A DNA stretch of 64,000 bases from a cf. Phormidesmis sp. LEGE 11477. Its GTDB lineage: Bacteria > Cyanobacteriota > Cyanobacteriia > Phormidesmidales > Phormidesmidaceae. Shown piece after piece: positions 26,136 to 34,889 of the stretch (its first letter is position 1; the number at the start of each line of letters is the position of its first letter). The stretch lies in assembly GCF_015207105.1 (NCBI RefSeq), contig NZ_JADEXO010000003.1, positions 1 through 64,000 on the forward strand. Direction: 5' to 3'. Position numbers and translations under genes: made by a program. The notes under the pieces were generated by a model. That model did not search any database, was not told where the DNA came from, and worked only from the letters and a program-made list of their open reading frames with translations.

Positions 26136-27644
26136 CTAAGACTCCCTTTCCTCAATCTGTCTGACTGCTGTCATTGCCGAATAGCTCACGCCCGCTGTGC
26201 CCTCTCCTGGGTGCGTACTGTCGCCGACTAGCCAGAGATTTTGAACCGGCGTACGGGTGGCAAAGCCAAATGGCCCAAAGGTAGGTACGCGCTGCCCAAT
26301 GCCACCGACAATACCTTGCGATCGCCCGGTAAATGTCTCGAAGCTTCTAGGCGTAGCTGCCTCTACATGCACCAAATGTTCTGGCCGCAGATCGAAGTAG
26401 TCTTTCAAACGAGAAATTGCCGTCTGAGTATAGTCATCTTTCATCACTTTGTATTCTTCTTTATCGCAGTCATCCCATGGCTGCACATCAGTAAAAGAAG
26501 AGGCGATGATAGTTGCTTTCCCTGCTGGCGCACGACCGTCACCGGCTCTACTCACTGAAACAAAAAGAGAATTGTTTTCAGCAATCGGGCCGTCGTAATC
26601 GTACAAAAATTGTAAGTGAGGCGGACAATTGTCAGGCACCGCTGATTGTTCTACACCCAGATAAATAACAAACGCACCCGAAGAGGACGGTAACTGTTTT
26701 ACTCTTTTTTGGTAGCCATTCATTTTGTTGCTGTCTGCCAGCTTCACTAGATTTTGCACGGTGACATTCGCCACGACGTGATCAGCGGTTTCTAGCCAAG
26801 ACTCTCCTTGTTTGTTGGTTACTTTTACCTGGATAGGGTTACCCTCTTCTATCTTAATAGCTTCAGCTTTGTGCCTCATGTAGAGTTCACCACCGTTTTT
26901 TTCTAGGGCGGTGAGCAGGCGATCGCTTAGCACCTGCATACTTCCTTTTAGATGAAACAATCCGTGCGGAGCCTGCGAAACCCCAAGCGCGGTTGCTGCA
27001 TATAGAGCTGCTGTTTTATCTGCTGTTGTCTGTGAATACAGCTTCAGCTGCATATCTAGAAAAGTGCGTAGCCGCCTGTTCTCATACAAGTCATAGCCTT
27101 TAAGGATGTCGCCTACTGTCGAAAAGGTAAACGGCACCGTCAGTAGCGTATCAGGGCGTAGCGCCTTAGTTAGCTGCCATACATCCCACAGGTTTCGTGG
27201 CGGCAGCACTGGATCTCGCTGTTGAAAGCGCCAGCTATAGTCGAACATCGCCTTCATGAAGGCCCAAAAAGGAGCGCTGCCGGGAAACTGTCTTTCCCGT
27301 TCAGCTTTCCACTTCTGCGCGTCGCGCCACACGTTAATCGGCTCAGTCTCTCCAGGTAAAAAGACCGCGCAGGCCGGATCGCATTCACTCGCGGGCGGCA
27401 GATCAATACCTAGCTCTTCAAAGATCTGATGATGAATGCCCCCGCTCTCTAATCCGGCAACTTGGGTTGCCCCCACATCAAACGTAAATCCTCTGCGTTT
27501 GAATGTGGATGCACACCCCCCCGGTACAATTGCCTGGTCAAAGACTTTTACAGGGTACCCTCGATGAGCTAATAGCGCGGCGGCTGTTAACCCTCCAATT
27601 CCAGCCCCAATCACCACCACTTTCTTTGACGCACTGCTAGCCAT
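26136..27644 (-). CDS. crtD: Carotenoid C-3',4' desaturase CrtD
   Basis: A 502-aa FAD-dependent oxidoreductase of the phytoene-desaturase family. The dinucleotide motif VVVIGAGIGGLTAAALLAHR is at residues 9-28, PGGCASTFKRRGFTFDVGAT follows, and the C-terminal FAD motif is NLWLVGDSTHPGEGTAGVS. These segments match the cyanobacterial CrtD group (Synechocystis Slr1293 type), which introduces the 3,4 double bond during myxoxanthophyll (myxol glycoside) synthesis. CrtISO is the closest alternative, but the VGATQVAGLE segment favours CrtD. It appears monocistronic, with a 40-bp gap to the hydrolase downstream. Confidence 0.88.
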   Translation of the reverse strand: MASSASKKVVVIGAGIGGLTAAALLAHRGYPVKVFDQAIVPGGCASTFKRRGFTFDVGATQVAGLESGGIHHQIFEELGIDLPPASECDPACAVFLPGETEPINVWRDAQKWKAERERQFPGSAPFWAFMKAMFDYSWRFQQRDPVLPPRNLWDVWQLTKALRPDTLLTVPFTFSTVGDILKGYDLYENRRLRTFLDMQLKLYSQTTADKTAALYAATALGVSQAPHGLFHLKGSMQVLSDRLLTALEKNGGELYMRHKAEAIKIEEGNPIQVKVTNKQGESWLETADHVVANVTVQNLVKLADSNKMNGYQKRVKQLPSSSGAFVIYLGVEQSAVPDNCPPHLQFLYDYDGPIAENNSLFVSVSRAGDGRAPAGKATIIASSFTDVQPWDDCDKEEYKVMKDDYTQTAISRLKDYFDLRPEHLVHVEAATPRSFETFTGRSQGIVGGIGQRVPTFGPFGFATRTPVQNLWLVGDSTHPGEGTAGVSYSAMTAVRQIEERES

Positions 27645-27834
27645 GCAACCGTTACATTTCTTAAAATCTATTTCTATTCTAGCGTCCCTGCTAGGCTCTA
27701 CGGTTTTAGAGGCTACTTTCTTGGCAACCCATTTTCAAAAGATAAATTCCAAAGATAAAATTTCCACCATCCGGTATATAGTGCTTACTCTCACCGATTC
27801 GTAAGCTGTGAAAGCCGCAACATAGGTGAAACAA

Positions 27835-28176
27835 ATGGCAGATCCTAACAACATTCCTCAAGAGGCTCAGCAGCTCAAGGAAGAGCTCAACAAAGAGAAT
27901 CAGGACACTACCGAGAACGAGGAAACTAGCGAACAGACCAAACCAGAAGTCGCCGATACTGACTTCGACAAGGAGTATGACATCGCCGAGCAAAATAAAA
28001 CAGGTCCAGGCAATCAAACCAGCAACCCCAGCGCAGTAGGTCGTAAAGATACTGACGCCGGCGATCATGCTACTAGAAAGGGCAAGGTCGATAACATTGA
28101 TAGCCCCGGCGATAGTGACCCAGACGACTATATGGATATGGCTAAAGACGTCAACAAGAACGTTGACGCTGACTAA
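27835..28176 (+). CDS. Acidic, intrinsically disordered protein
   Basis: A 113-aa highly hydrophilic protein rich in Asp, Glu, Asn and Lys, without hydrophobic core, signal peptide or Cys. Segments such as DTDFDKEYDIAEQN and DSDPDDYMDMAKD suggest a disordered chain. I do not recognise a family. ATG 27835 has AGG eight bases upstream; a GTG 9 bp earlier is possible. A strong hairpin terminator shared with the convergent prohibitin gene follows. Confidence 0.65.
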   Translation: MADPNNIPQEAQQLKEELNKENQDTTENEETSEQTKPEVADTDFDKEYDIAEQNKTGPGNQTSNPSAVGRKDTDAGDHATRKGKVDNIDSPGDSDPDDYMDMAKDVNKNVDAD

Positions 28177-28189
28177 GTGATGGCTGCTG

Positions 28190-28224
28190 AGTTGGGCTCA
28201 TTCTGTCCTGAGCCCAACTTGTTT
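28190..28224. terminator. Bidirectional hairpin terminator between convergent genes
   Basis: A perfect 10-bp stem, agttgggctc with gagcccaact, and a 10-base loop, followed by tgttt. It sits exactly between the stop codons of the convergent acidic-protein and prohibitin genes, so it can serve both. Confidence 0.8.
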
Positions 28225-28246
28225 GCATACGCTGCATAGGGCTAGC

Positions 28247-29086
28247 TTACTGATCGCCTTGTGCCAGATTGAAAATAAACGGTACGCCAGCGCTGTCTGC
28301 ACCGCTAGTCACTAGAACCCGAGGCATTTGAGCACCGCCCTCTTTCCAAGCTTCAATCGCTTCTTTTTGGAGCACTAGATTACCACCCTGCGCTTTTAGG
28401 GTTTCGGCGATTAGCCTTTGGGCCTCAGCTCGACCCTTTGCTCGGTTGATTTCAGCCTGCGCTTCTTGCTCGGCTTCTTGCGCTACATAGACAGCTCTTT
28501 GGGCTCGCTGTTCTGCTATCTGCTTTTCTTCCACCGCGCGCGAGAACTCAGGAGAGAAGGTCAGATCGACCACACTGGTATCTAGCACGTCAATCCCATA
28601 TTTTTCCAGCCGCTTGGCTAGCGCATTATCAAAATCTTCTTTTAGTAGCTCTCGCTGCGTGATTGCCTGCTCGACCGTGCGCCGCGCGGCAGCTACTTTG
28701 AACGACTCTTGAGTCTGTGGGGCAATGATCTTGTTGACAATGTTTGATAGTGAACCTTGCTCACGTCGAATATCGACAACTTCTGTAGGCTGCAAACGAA
28801 AGTTGATCGCGAATCTTGCTCTTAGATCTTGAAGGTCCTTGGTCGAGCTTTCAGCCGGCACCTCAAACTTTTGCACGGTAATATCGTAGATATCTACGTA
28901 GGACACGAACGGCGGCTTGATATGAATTCCTTCTAATAAAGCGCCGTTTTGCGCTTTACCTAGCACGCTCAGCACGCCTGCTTGACCCGGATTGATAATC
29001 ACAAAACTGCTGGCCAGAATTAAGGCCACTACAGTTGCGATCGCAGCAATCACCACCGGCTGACTGTTTCCTTTGGTTGCACTCAA
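28247..29086 (-). CDS. Prohibitin / band-7 (SPFH) family membrane protein
   Basis: A 279-aa protein. One N-terminal transmembrane helix (VIAAIATVVALILASSFVII) is followed by the SPFH domain (GQAGVLSVLGKAQNG, TSVVDLTFSPEFSRAVEEK) and a long Ala/Glu/Gln coiled coil (about 190-245). Family members oligomerise into membrane scaffolds that influence proteases and membrane order. It starts with TTG at 29086, supported by AGGAG nine bases upstream. It lies downstream of purM on the same strand with an 80-bp gap. Confidence 0.9.
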   Translation of the reverse strand: MSATKGNSQPVVIAAIATVVALILASSFVIINPGQAGVLSVLGKAQNGALLEGIHIKPPFVSYVDIYDITVQKFEVPAESSTKDLQDLRARFAINFRLQPTEVVDIRREQGSLSNIVNKIIAPQTQESFKVAAARRTVEQAITQRELLKEDFDNALAKRLEKYGIDVLDTSVVDLTFSPEFSRAVEEKQIAEQRAQRAVYVAQEAEQEAQAEINRAKGRAEAQRLIAETLKAQGGNLVLQKEAIEAWKEGGAQMPRVLVTSGADSAGVPFIFNLAQGDQ

Positions 29087-29165
29087 CTTGCAAAACTCCT
29101 CTTATATATAAGTGTGATTGATAGCTGTCATTGACATAGGCAATCAATTGCTGGCTAAGACATTT

Positions 29166-30230
29166 TTAGGCAGTAGGCACGCCTAGCAGATCTCCACGCC
29201 CAGAAATGACCTCGCCCATGTCGTAAGCAGCGATGCCCTCCTGCTCAAACTGCTGACAGGCAGCTACAGACTGATCGGGCGGCACAATCACCACAAAGCC
29301 AACTCCCATATTAAAGGTATTAAACATATCGCGCAGGCTGACCTTGCCTGCCGCCTGCAACCATTTAAATATAGGAAGTACTGGCCAGCTCTCTAGATCG
29401 ATCTGGATCGACTGGCCCTTACCCAGGCAGCGCGGTAGGTTCTCCGGCAGCCCACCCCCCGTAATATGTGCCATCGCGTGAATGGTCAGACTAGATCTCA
29501 GCACATTCAAAATCGGCTTCACATAGAGCTGAGTTGGCGTCAGCAGCACCTCCCCTAGCGACTGACCGCTTAGGATCTGCGGCTTTTCGGTCCAGTCATA
29601 GCCTGTGGATCGCCCGGCTGATTTAGGATCGCGATCGCCTTCTGCCACGATCTTTCTCACCAGGCTAAAGCCGTTGCTATGAACGCCGCTGCTGGCTAGT
29701 CCGATGACGCGATCGCCCACCGCTACCGCCGAGCCGTCTAGCATCCGATCTTTTTCCACAATACCCACACAAAACCCCGCTATGTCGTACTCTCCAGGCG
29801 CATAAAATCCTGGCATTTCCGCCGTCTCACCACCTAGCAGCGCGCAGCCGGACGTTTTACAGCCATTCGCTACGCCAGCAACCACCTGAGCGAGCTGCTC
29901 AGCCGCCAGCTTGCCAGTAGCCAAATAATCTAGAAAAAACAGCGGCTCCGCGCCAATCGTCAGGACATCGTTGACGCACATCGCGACTAGATCCACACCT
30001 ACCGTATCGTGCTGGTCTAAAGCCTGGGCCAGCTTTAGTTTTGTGCCTACCCCGTCTGTACCCGATACCAGCACTGGGCGTTGATACCCGCTTGGCAGCT
30101 CAAAACAACCCCCAAATCCACCGAGCCCGCCGAGTACCTCAGGCCGATAGGTGCCCTCCACCATCGCCTTGATCCGATCAACAAATGCGCGGCCCGCATC
30201 CACATCGACCCCTGCCTGCTTGTAGTCCAT
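29166..30230 (-). CDS. purM: Phosphoribosylformylglycinamidine cyclo-ligase (AIR synthetase)
   Basis: A 354-aa cytoplasmic enzyme that closes the imidazole ring in purine synthesis (FGAM plus ATP to AIR). Family motifs visible are [41 protein letters not shown] (Gly-rich ATP/phosphate site) and [15 protein letters not shown]. The length is normal. ATG 30230 is directly preceded by an in-frame GTG; the spacing to GGAG favours the ATG. Confidence 0.96.
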   Translation of the reverse strand: MDYKQAGVDVDAGRAFVDRIKAMVEGTYRPEVLGGLGGFGGCFELPSGYQRPVLVSGTDGVGTKLKLAQALDQHDTVGVDLVAMCVNDVLTIGAEPLFFLDYLATGKLAAEQLAQVVAGVANGCKTSGCALLGGETAEMPGFYAPGEYDIAGFCVGIVEKDRMLDGSAVAVGDRVIGLASSGVHSNGFSLVRKIVAEGDRDPKSAGRSTGYDWTEKPQILSGQSLGEVLLTPTQLYVKPILNVLRSSLTIHAMAHITGGGLPENLPRCLGKGQSIQIDLESWPVLPIFKWLQAAGKVSLRDMFNTFNMGVGFVVIVPPDQSVAACQQFEQEGIAAYDMGEVISGRGDLLGVPTA

Positions 30231-30803
30231 CACTCGCCTTCTCCAGAACGCTTTATATAGCGTTACAAATCACAATAATCGCAGAGCATACTCCTATATA
30301 GCGCTCAATAGCCAGTCTCAGACTCTCATAACGCTATCTAAGAGACAAACTCGTCCCTAAAGGAAAAGAAAAAAGAATATAGCTCCAAATTTCAGCGAGT
30401 GATTGCTTCTGAAATGTGTGGTTTTATATGCAACTAACTGCATAGTCCATAAAAAACTATTCCACTATGCACATTAAAAAAGGGCTCTTATTGATTAGTT
30501 ATCCAGATTAAGTAGCATCTAATACATAAGCATCACAAAATATCAGCCCACAGGCTGAAGGCTCTGAAAGCCCTTTACATTTCGTCACTTCAGGCTTTTG
30601 GAAAGTGATCAAAAAAACATTTTGATAGATCGCCTTTGCGAATACCCGGATTTTTACTCAGATTGGTTCGTGTAAATTAGCCACTGTTGGTTTAATTCAT
30701 GCCGAGGTTAAGCACTGCTCTAAAGCAGCAGCTCAGTGAACCGAGATAAAACCGGTTAGACAAAACACCGTCTAGCACTCATGCTGTCGCAACGTAGTCA
30801 ATT
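30231..30803. other. Long intergenic/leader region upstream of rlpA
   Basis: About 570 bp between the divergent purM and rlpA genes. Several short inverted repeats occur: cagccc-acag-gctg near 30544, and cactg...cagtg enclosing ctgctctaaagcag near 30712-30737. The last 150 bp before rlpA could be a structured 5' leader. I could not match it to a known riboswitch by eye, and no coding frame is convincing. Confidence 0.4.
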
Positions 30804-31865
30804 ATGTTTTTGCTCTCCCAAGGTCTGCTCAAGAAAAAGTCAAAGCAGCAATTTGCTACTGGTCTGGCCGCAGCCGTTCTGCTGTCAGGAATCACCACTG
30901 TTGGAATCAGCGCTACTACAGCGGGCGCTCAACCCGTTAACCGTACCAGTGAGTCTGAGGCGGCTGATAAGCCTGTTCAACTACCGGGCGCGGTAGCTAC
31001 TGGCAGTGAAGCTGGCGGTGAATTAGAGACGGGTTCTGACTTTGTTTCTGCTCCCGAACTCAGCGGTGATGTTCTGGTCTATCCCCACGATGTTGACGGA
31101 CGCCAGGCTGCCACGCTTTATGTGAAGGATATTCCCGTACTTACTTTTCTAGGTACAGACGTAGACAGCCTCGCTAATGGCACAGGTGGTGAGGCCATCG
31201 AAGGGGAGTCTAGTGCTGCTACAGCGGATGAAGCTTCTATATCAGAGGATGCTTTAGAGAACCCTGTAGCGCGAGCAACTGAGCTGGGCACTCAGCTTGA
31301 CCCAGAGGCTATAGAAGCAGCTGATATCTCAGTGCGCTGGCAGGAAGAATCCGAAGGATTTGTGGTGACGTTGGCAGATGAAGCGCTCATTGCCCTAGAT
31401 AGTCGTACGATTCTAGCGGACACCACAGACGATGCGGCTGAAGATGCTTTGCAGGTGACTAACCGCCTGCGTCGCCTGATGGGAGGAGCAGAGCCCGTCT
31501 CGGAAATCGAAAACATGCCCGAGCCTGAGCCTGTGGTCGAAGTAGCACCCGTTCAGCAAGTTGCGATTGTTTCTAGTACCACTGGCACTGCCTCCTGGTA
31601 CGGTCCTGGGTTTCACGGCAGACGAACTGCCAATGGCGAATCCTTCAATCAGTATGCGCTGACGGCGGCCCACCGAACGCTGCCTTTCGGCACTAGAGTC
31701 CTGGTTACCAATCTCTATACAGGCAGACAGGTCACTGTTCGCATCAACGATCGAGGACCGTTTTCCGGTAACAGAATCATCGACCTATCCGCAGGCGCAG
31801 CCGCTGAAATTGGCCTGACTAGCGCGGGTGTCGGTACTGTTCAGATGGACGTGCTGGGCTACTAA
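30804..31865 (+). CDS. rlpA: RlpA-family septal/cell-wall protein (double-psi beta-barrel)
   Basis: A 353-aa exported protein. A Lys-rich N-terminus and hydrophobic segment form a signal peptide ending near TTAGAQ (about residue 42). A long acidic linker with low sequence complexity follows (residues 45-240). The C-terminal RlpA barrel (about 265-353) contains [30 protein letters not shown] and VRINDRGPF, including the conserved Asp and His associated with peptidoglycan cleavage in family members. There is no lipobox. Related proteins act as lytic transglycosylases at the septum; that activity is inferred here. Confidence 0.88.
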   Translation: MFLLSQGLLKKKSKQQFATGLAAAVLLSGITTVGISATTAGAQPVNRTSESEAADKPVQLPGAVATGSEAGGELETGSDFVSAPELSGDVLVYPHDVDGRQAATLYVKDIPVLTFLGTDVDSLANGTGGEAIEGESSAATADEASISEDALENPVARATELGTQLDPEAIEAADISVRWQEESEGFVVTLADEALIALDSRTILADTTDDAAEDALQVTNRLRRLMGGAEPVSEIENMPEPEPVVEVAPVQQVAIVSSTTGTASWYGPGFHGRRTANGESFNQYALTAAHRTLPFGTRVLVTNLYTGRQVTVRINDRGPFSGNRIIDLSAGAAAEIGLTSAGVGTVQMDVLGY

Positions 31866-32160
31866 CCTAACCGCCAGCACGGCGAATTCTACCCTATAGC
31901 CTGTACCGGATGCATACTCTGCGAGAAGGCAAAGCCTACGGTACAGGCGCGTCACTTGACCCGTTTCAACATAAAGCTTTCAGCCTGAAAACTGTATTTC
32001 AGTCAAGTGACCAACGCTATAGAAGCGTTCAACCTTTCAGGCGCTGCGTCTCTGACGCTACCGCCGCTTTGTCTGAACGCTTTACTCGCTTTAAACGAAA
32101 CGCTTTACTTTGACAGAGCAGATTAACTTTGCAGTCAGCACCTGCTAAAAGGAAGAGGAT
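31866..32160. other. Convergent intergenic region with dispersed repeat and inverted repeats
   Basis: About 295 bp between the convergent rlpA and universal-stress-protein genes. It has the second copy of a 24-bp dispersed repeat (31907-31930) and two large inverted repeats: gtcacttgac/gtcaagtgac (31951-31960 with 32002-32011) and aagcgttca/tgaacgctt (32023-32031 with 32074-32082). No coding sequence is supported. Confidence 0.6.
31907..31930. repeat. Short dispersed repeat, copy 2
   Basis: Matches 24975-24998 in 23 of 24 bases (cggatgcatactctgcgaga, then aggc). Like copy 1 it is intergenic and lies among small palindromes. Confidence 0.8.
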
Positions 32161-33054
32161 CTAACGGAACAGGAGCACTGCAATTTCGCTACTTCTAAGC
32201 AGTTGAACCGTAGTGCTACCAATCACGAGATGTCGGATGCGGCGGTGTCCATAAGCACCCATTACCAGCAGGTTAATCTGATGTTGGTCGATGTATTGGG
32301 CGATCGCCTTTTCAGGATCGCCGATCAGTAAGCTTGACTGTAGCGTTAGCCCAGCCTGTTGAAGCTGCTGCTCGGCCTTGACTAGCTGCTTTGATCGCTT
32401 AGTCTCTGAGTCCGCCTTAGCCGCGTCTGTTTTAGCTACCGTCAGCAGGTGAATCGTGACATCCTTGAATCCGTAGGCATTAGCCGTCAAAAATTTCAAG
32501 ATTCGTTGGCCAGTCGGGCTGCCGTCGTAGGCCACTAGCAACCGCTCGATCGGAACAAAGGTCTGAGGTGTTACTAAGCAAGGTTTAGTGCTGCTGCGAA
32601 CAATCCGGTCGATATTAGCGCCTAAGTGGCCCGAGGCAAACTCTGCCGCCTCACCTCGCTTGCCTAGCACCACCATGTCGGCTTCTGCCTCAAACTCATG
32701 GAAGCAGTCAACCAAGAAACCAGTTTGGTTGATTAGCTCTACTGTCTCTACGCCTTCAGTCTTGAGCACCTGACCAGCGTTTTGCAAAATTAGCCGCGAT
32801 CGCTGATTGTTGAGCTTAGCCTTTTCGTACTCTAGGTTGACCAGTTCGTTTAGCAACTGCTCCGAAGCGCCCAAACCAATGCTGCCACTAAGATTGCCAG
32901 TAGAGACAACTTTTTGTCCGCGAATATCAGTCACAAACAGAACCTTGGCTTGGGCCTGAAAGCGGCGAGCAAACCAGGCACCGTATCGATAGATGCTATC
33001 TGCAAAAGCCGACCCGTCAGAGCACAGAAGAATTGTTTTCATATCGTTATTCAT
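32161..33054 (-). CDS. Universal stress protein with two USP domains
   Basis: A 297-aa cytoplasmic protein with tandem UspA folds: domain 1 about residues 5-145 (KTILLCSDGSAFADSIYRYG, VVLGKRGEA) and domain 2 about 155-297 (RLLVAYDGSPTGQRIL, VMGAYGHRRIRHLVIGSTT). The second domain retains the G-x2-G-x9-G-S/T ATP-binding pattern. It follows a SulP transporter gene on the same strand with a 65-bp gap, so the two are probably co-transcribed and the USP may modulate the transporter or respond to the same stress. Confidence 0.9.
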   Translation of the reverse strand: MNNDMKTILLCSDGSAFADSIYRYGAWFARRFQAQAKVLFVTDIRGQKVVSTGNLSGSIGLGASEQLLNELVNLEYEKAKLNNQRSRLILQNAGQVLKTEGVETVELINQTGFLVDCFHEFEAEADMVVLGKRGEAAEFASGHLGANIDRIVRSSTKPCLVTPQTFVPIERLLVAYDGSPTGQRILKFLTANAYGFKDVTIHLLTVAKTDAAKADSETKRSKQLVKAEQQLQQAGLTLQSSLLIGDPEKAIAQYIDQHQINLLVMGAYGHRRIRHLVIGSTTVQLLRSSEIAVLLFR

Positions 33055-33119
33055 GCTGCGGTTTTATCTAGTGTTTGATCTAAGCAACTATTGAAACTGA
33101 ATCGGTTGTGAGAACAAGG

Positions 33120-34622
33120 CTAGGACTGACCGCTAGCGACCAGTTCTTCATCGGTAGCCAAGCGATTGAGCAAGGTGGCACTGGCTTCATTCAGCCCGAT
33201 CACAGTCACCTCGATGCCGCGACGACGAAATTTTTGCACGGCTTTGTCCAGAACTTCTACAGCCCCTTGATCCCATAGATGAGCCCGGCTGAGGTCAATA
33301 GTCACCTGCTCAACTAGCTCATCAAAGTTGAAAGAAGCTAGGAATTCGTCTCTAGATAAAAAGAAGATATGCCCTGACACCTTGTAGATGCGGTGAGCGC
33401 CCTCTTCTATCAAAACGCGATCAAAAAGCACGAGCTTGGCAACTTTACGAGAGAAAAATACCGTACTCATGACGATGCCCGTGGCTACCCCCAGCGCAAA
33501 GTTGCGAGTAAAAATGATGACAAACATAGTCGTCAGCATCACAATTACCTCGCTGCGAGGAACGCGGCGCATGTTCGTAAAAGACGACCAGCGAAAGGTG
33601 CCGATAGAAACCATAATCATCACGGCCACGAGCGCGGCCATCGGCATCTGCCTAACCCAGTCCTGTAAAAATAGGATCGCCACCAGCAAAAAGACGCCCG
33701 CAGACAGCGTAGAAAGACGCCCTCGACCTCCTGATTGAACGTTGATCACCGATTGGCCAATCATGCCGCACCCAGCCATGCCCCCGAAGAAAGCAGTTAC
33801 GATATTGGCAATGCCCTGTCCTTTGGCTTCTTGATTTTTGTCGCTAGGCGTGTCGGTAAAGTCATCGACTAAAGAGGCGGTTAGAAAAGAAGCCAGCAAC
33901 CCGACGATGGCCAAAGTCAGGGAATAAGGCAGGATAATTTGCAGGGTCTCAAGCGTAAAAGGAACCTGCGGTAGAGAAAACAAGGGGGGTGCAGTAGGCA
34001 GCTCACCCATATCTCCGACAGTGGGCACGTCTAAACGCAGTGCGATCGCAGCTATTGTCATTACCGCTAAGGCAACCAGGGGCGAGGGCACCGCCTTAGT
34101 AAAGCGCGGCAGGATATAGATGATCCCTAGCGATAGCAATGTCAAGACGTAGACCGTTGGCGGCACGTTAGTCAGCTGCGGCAGCTGCGCCAAGAAAATT
34201 AGCACCGCCAGGGCATTGATATAGCCAATCATGACGGCCCTAGGTACGAATTTCATCTGACGACCCAGTTTGAGCAGCCCGAATACCACCTGAAAAATGC
34301 CCGTCAAAAACGTGGCCGCTAGCAGGTATTGCAGACCATGATCTTTAACGAGATCCACCATCAGCAGAGCCATAGCACCTGTGGCCGCTGAGATAGATCC
34401 CGGTCTGCCGCCCAAGAAGGCAGTGATCACCGCGATAATAAAAGAGGCATAGAGTCCAACTTTGGGATCTACGCCAGCAATAATCGAAAACGCGATCGCC
34501 TCAGGAATTAGTGCGAGTCCTACCACCGCTCCGGCTAGTAGATCAGCCTTGGGATTAGGCAGCCACTCTCGTTTGAGCGTACGTAAATTCGGTGAGCGAA
34601 CGTTGAGATTGCGAATGTTCAA
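33120..34622 (-). CDS. SulP-family anion transporter with STAS domain
   Basis: A 500-aa membrane transporter. The first helices contain [20 protein letters not shown], and [15 protein letters not shown] and [21 protein letters not shown] are typical of SulP. A STAS domain begins near residue 405 ([19 protein letters not shown]). It is distinct from BicA in this window. Substrates of the family include sulfate and bicarbonate; the one here cannot be assigned. The start is a TTG at 34622 with AGGAG upstream, placing the likely SD at ideal spacing. It is followed by a tandem USP gene. Confidence 0.9.
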   Translation of the reverse strand: MNIRNLNVRSPNLRTLKREWLPNPKADLLAGAVVGLALIPEAIAFSIIAGVDPKVGLYASFIIAVITAFLGGRPGSISAATGAMALLMVDLVKDHGLQYLLAATFLTGIFQVVFGLLKLGRQMKFVPRAVMIGYINALAVLIFLAQLPQLTNVPPTVYVLTLLSLGIIYILPRFTKAVPSPLVALAVMTIAAIALRLDVPTVGDMGELPTAPPLFSLPQVPFTLETLQIILPYSLTLAIVGLLASFLTASLVDDFTDTPSDKNQEAKGQGIANIVTAFFGGMAGCGMIGQSVINVQSGGRGRLSTLSAGVFLLVAILFLQDWVRQMPMAALVAVMIMVSIGTFRWSSFTNMRRVPRSEVIVMLTTMFVIIFTRNFALGVATGIVMSTVFFSRKVAKLVLFDRVLIEEGAHRIYKVSGHIFFLSRDEFLASFNFDELVEQVTIDLSRAHLWDQGAVEVLDKAVQKFRRRGIEVTVIGLNEASATLLNRLATDEELVASGQS

Positions 34623-34889
34623 GGATTCTCCTGTCTAGAGTTACTACCGTACCCAAGAGATTAGTCTCTCATATTTATAGAGATTGACAGAGATTGACTA
34701 TCCGTATAATGCTGCGAACGACGGCCCGAACAATGGTCGGAGAACAAGCAAAAAGAATCATCCCTAGTGAGTAGATTTGTTCGATATTGCTGATAGCTTT
34801 TTCTACGCGACGTTAGTCTTAGCTACCCCAGAATCTGCGTTAAATTGATGTGTGCTGATTTGGTAGCCTGATTCAACTGGAGGATAGTT

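Noticed and set aside
30543-30803. c-di-AMP (ydaO) riboswitch upstream of rlpA
   Set aside because: The association occurs in bacteria, so I looked for the conserved CCGAAUCCG, GGAACC and AGCUAACUCCG blocks; they are not present.
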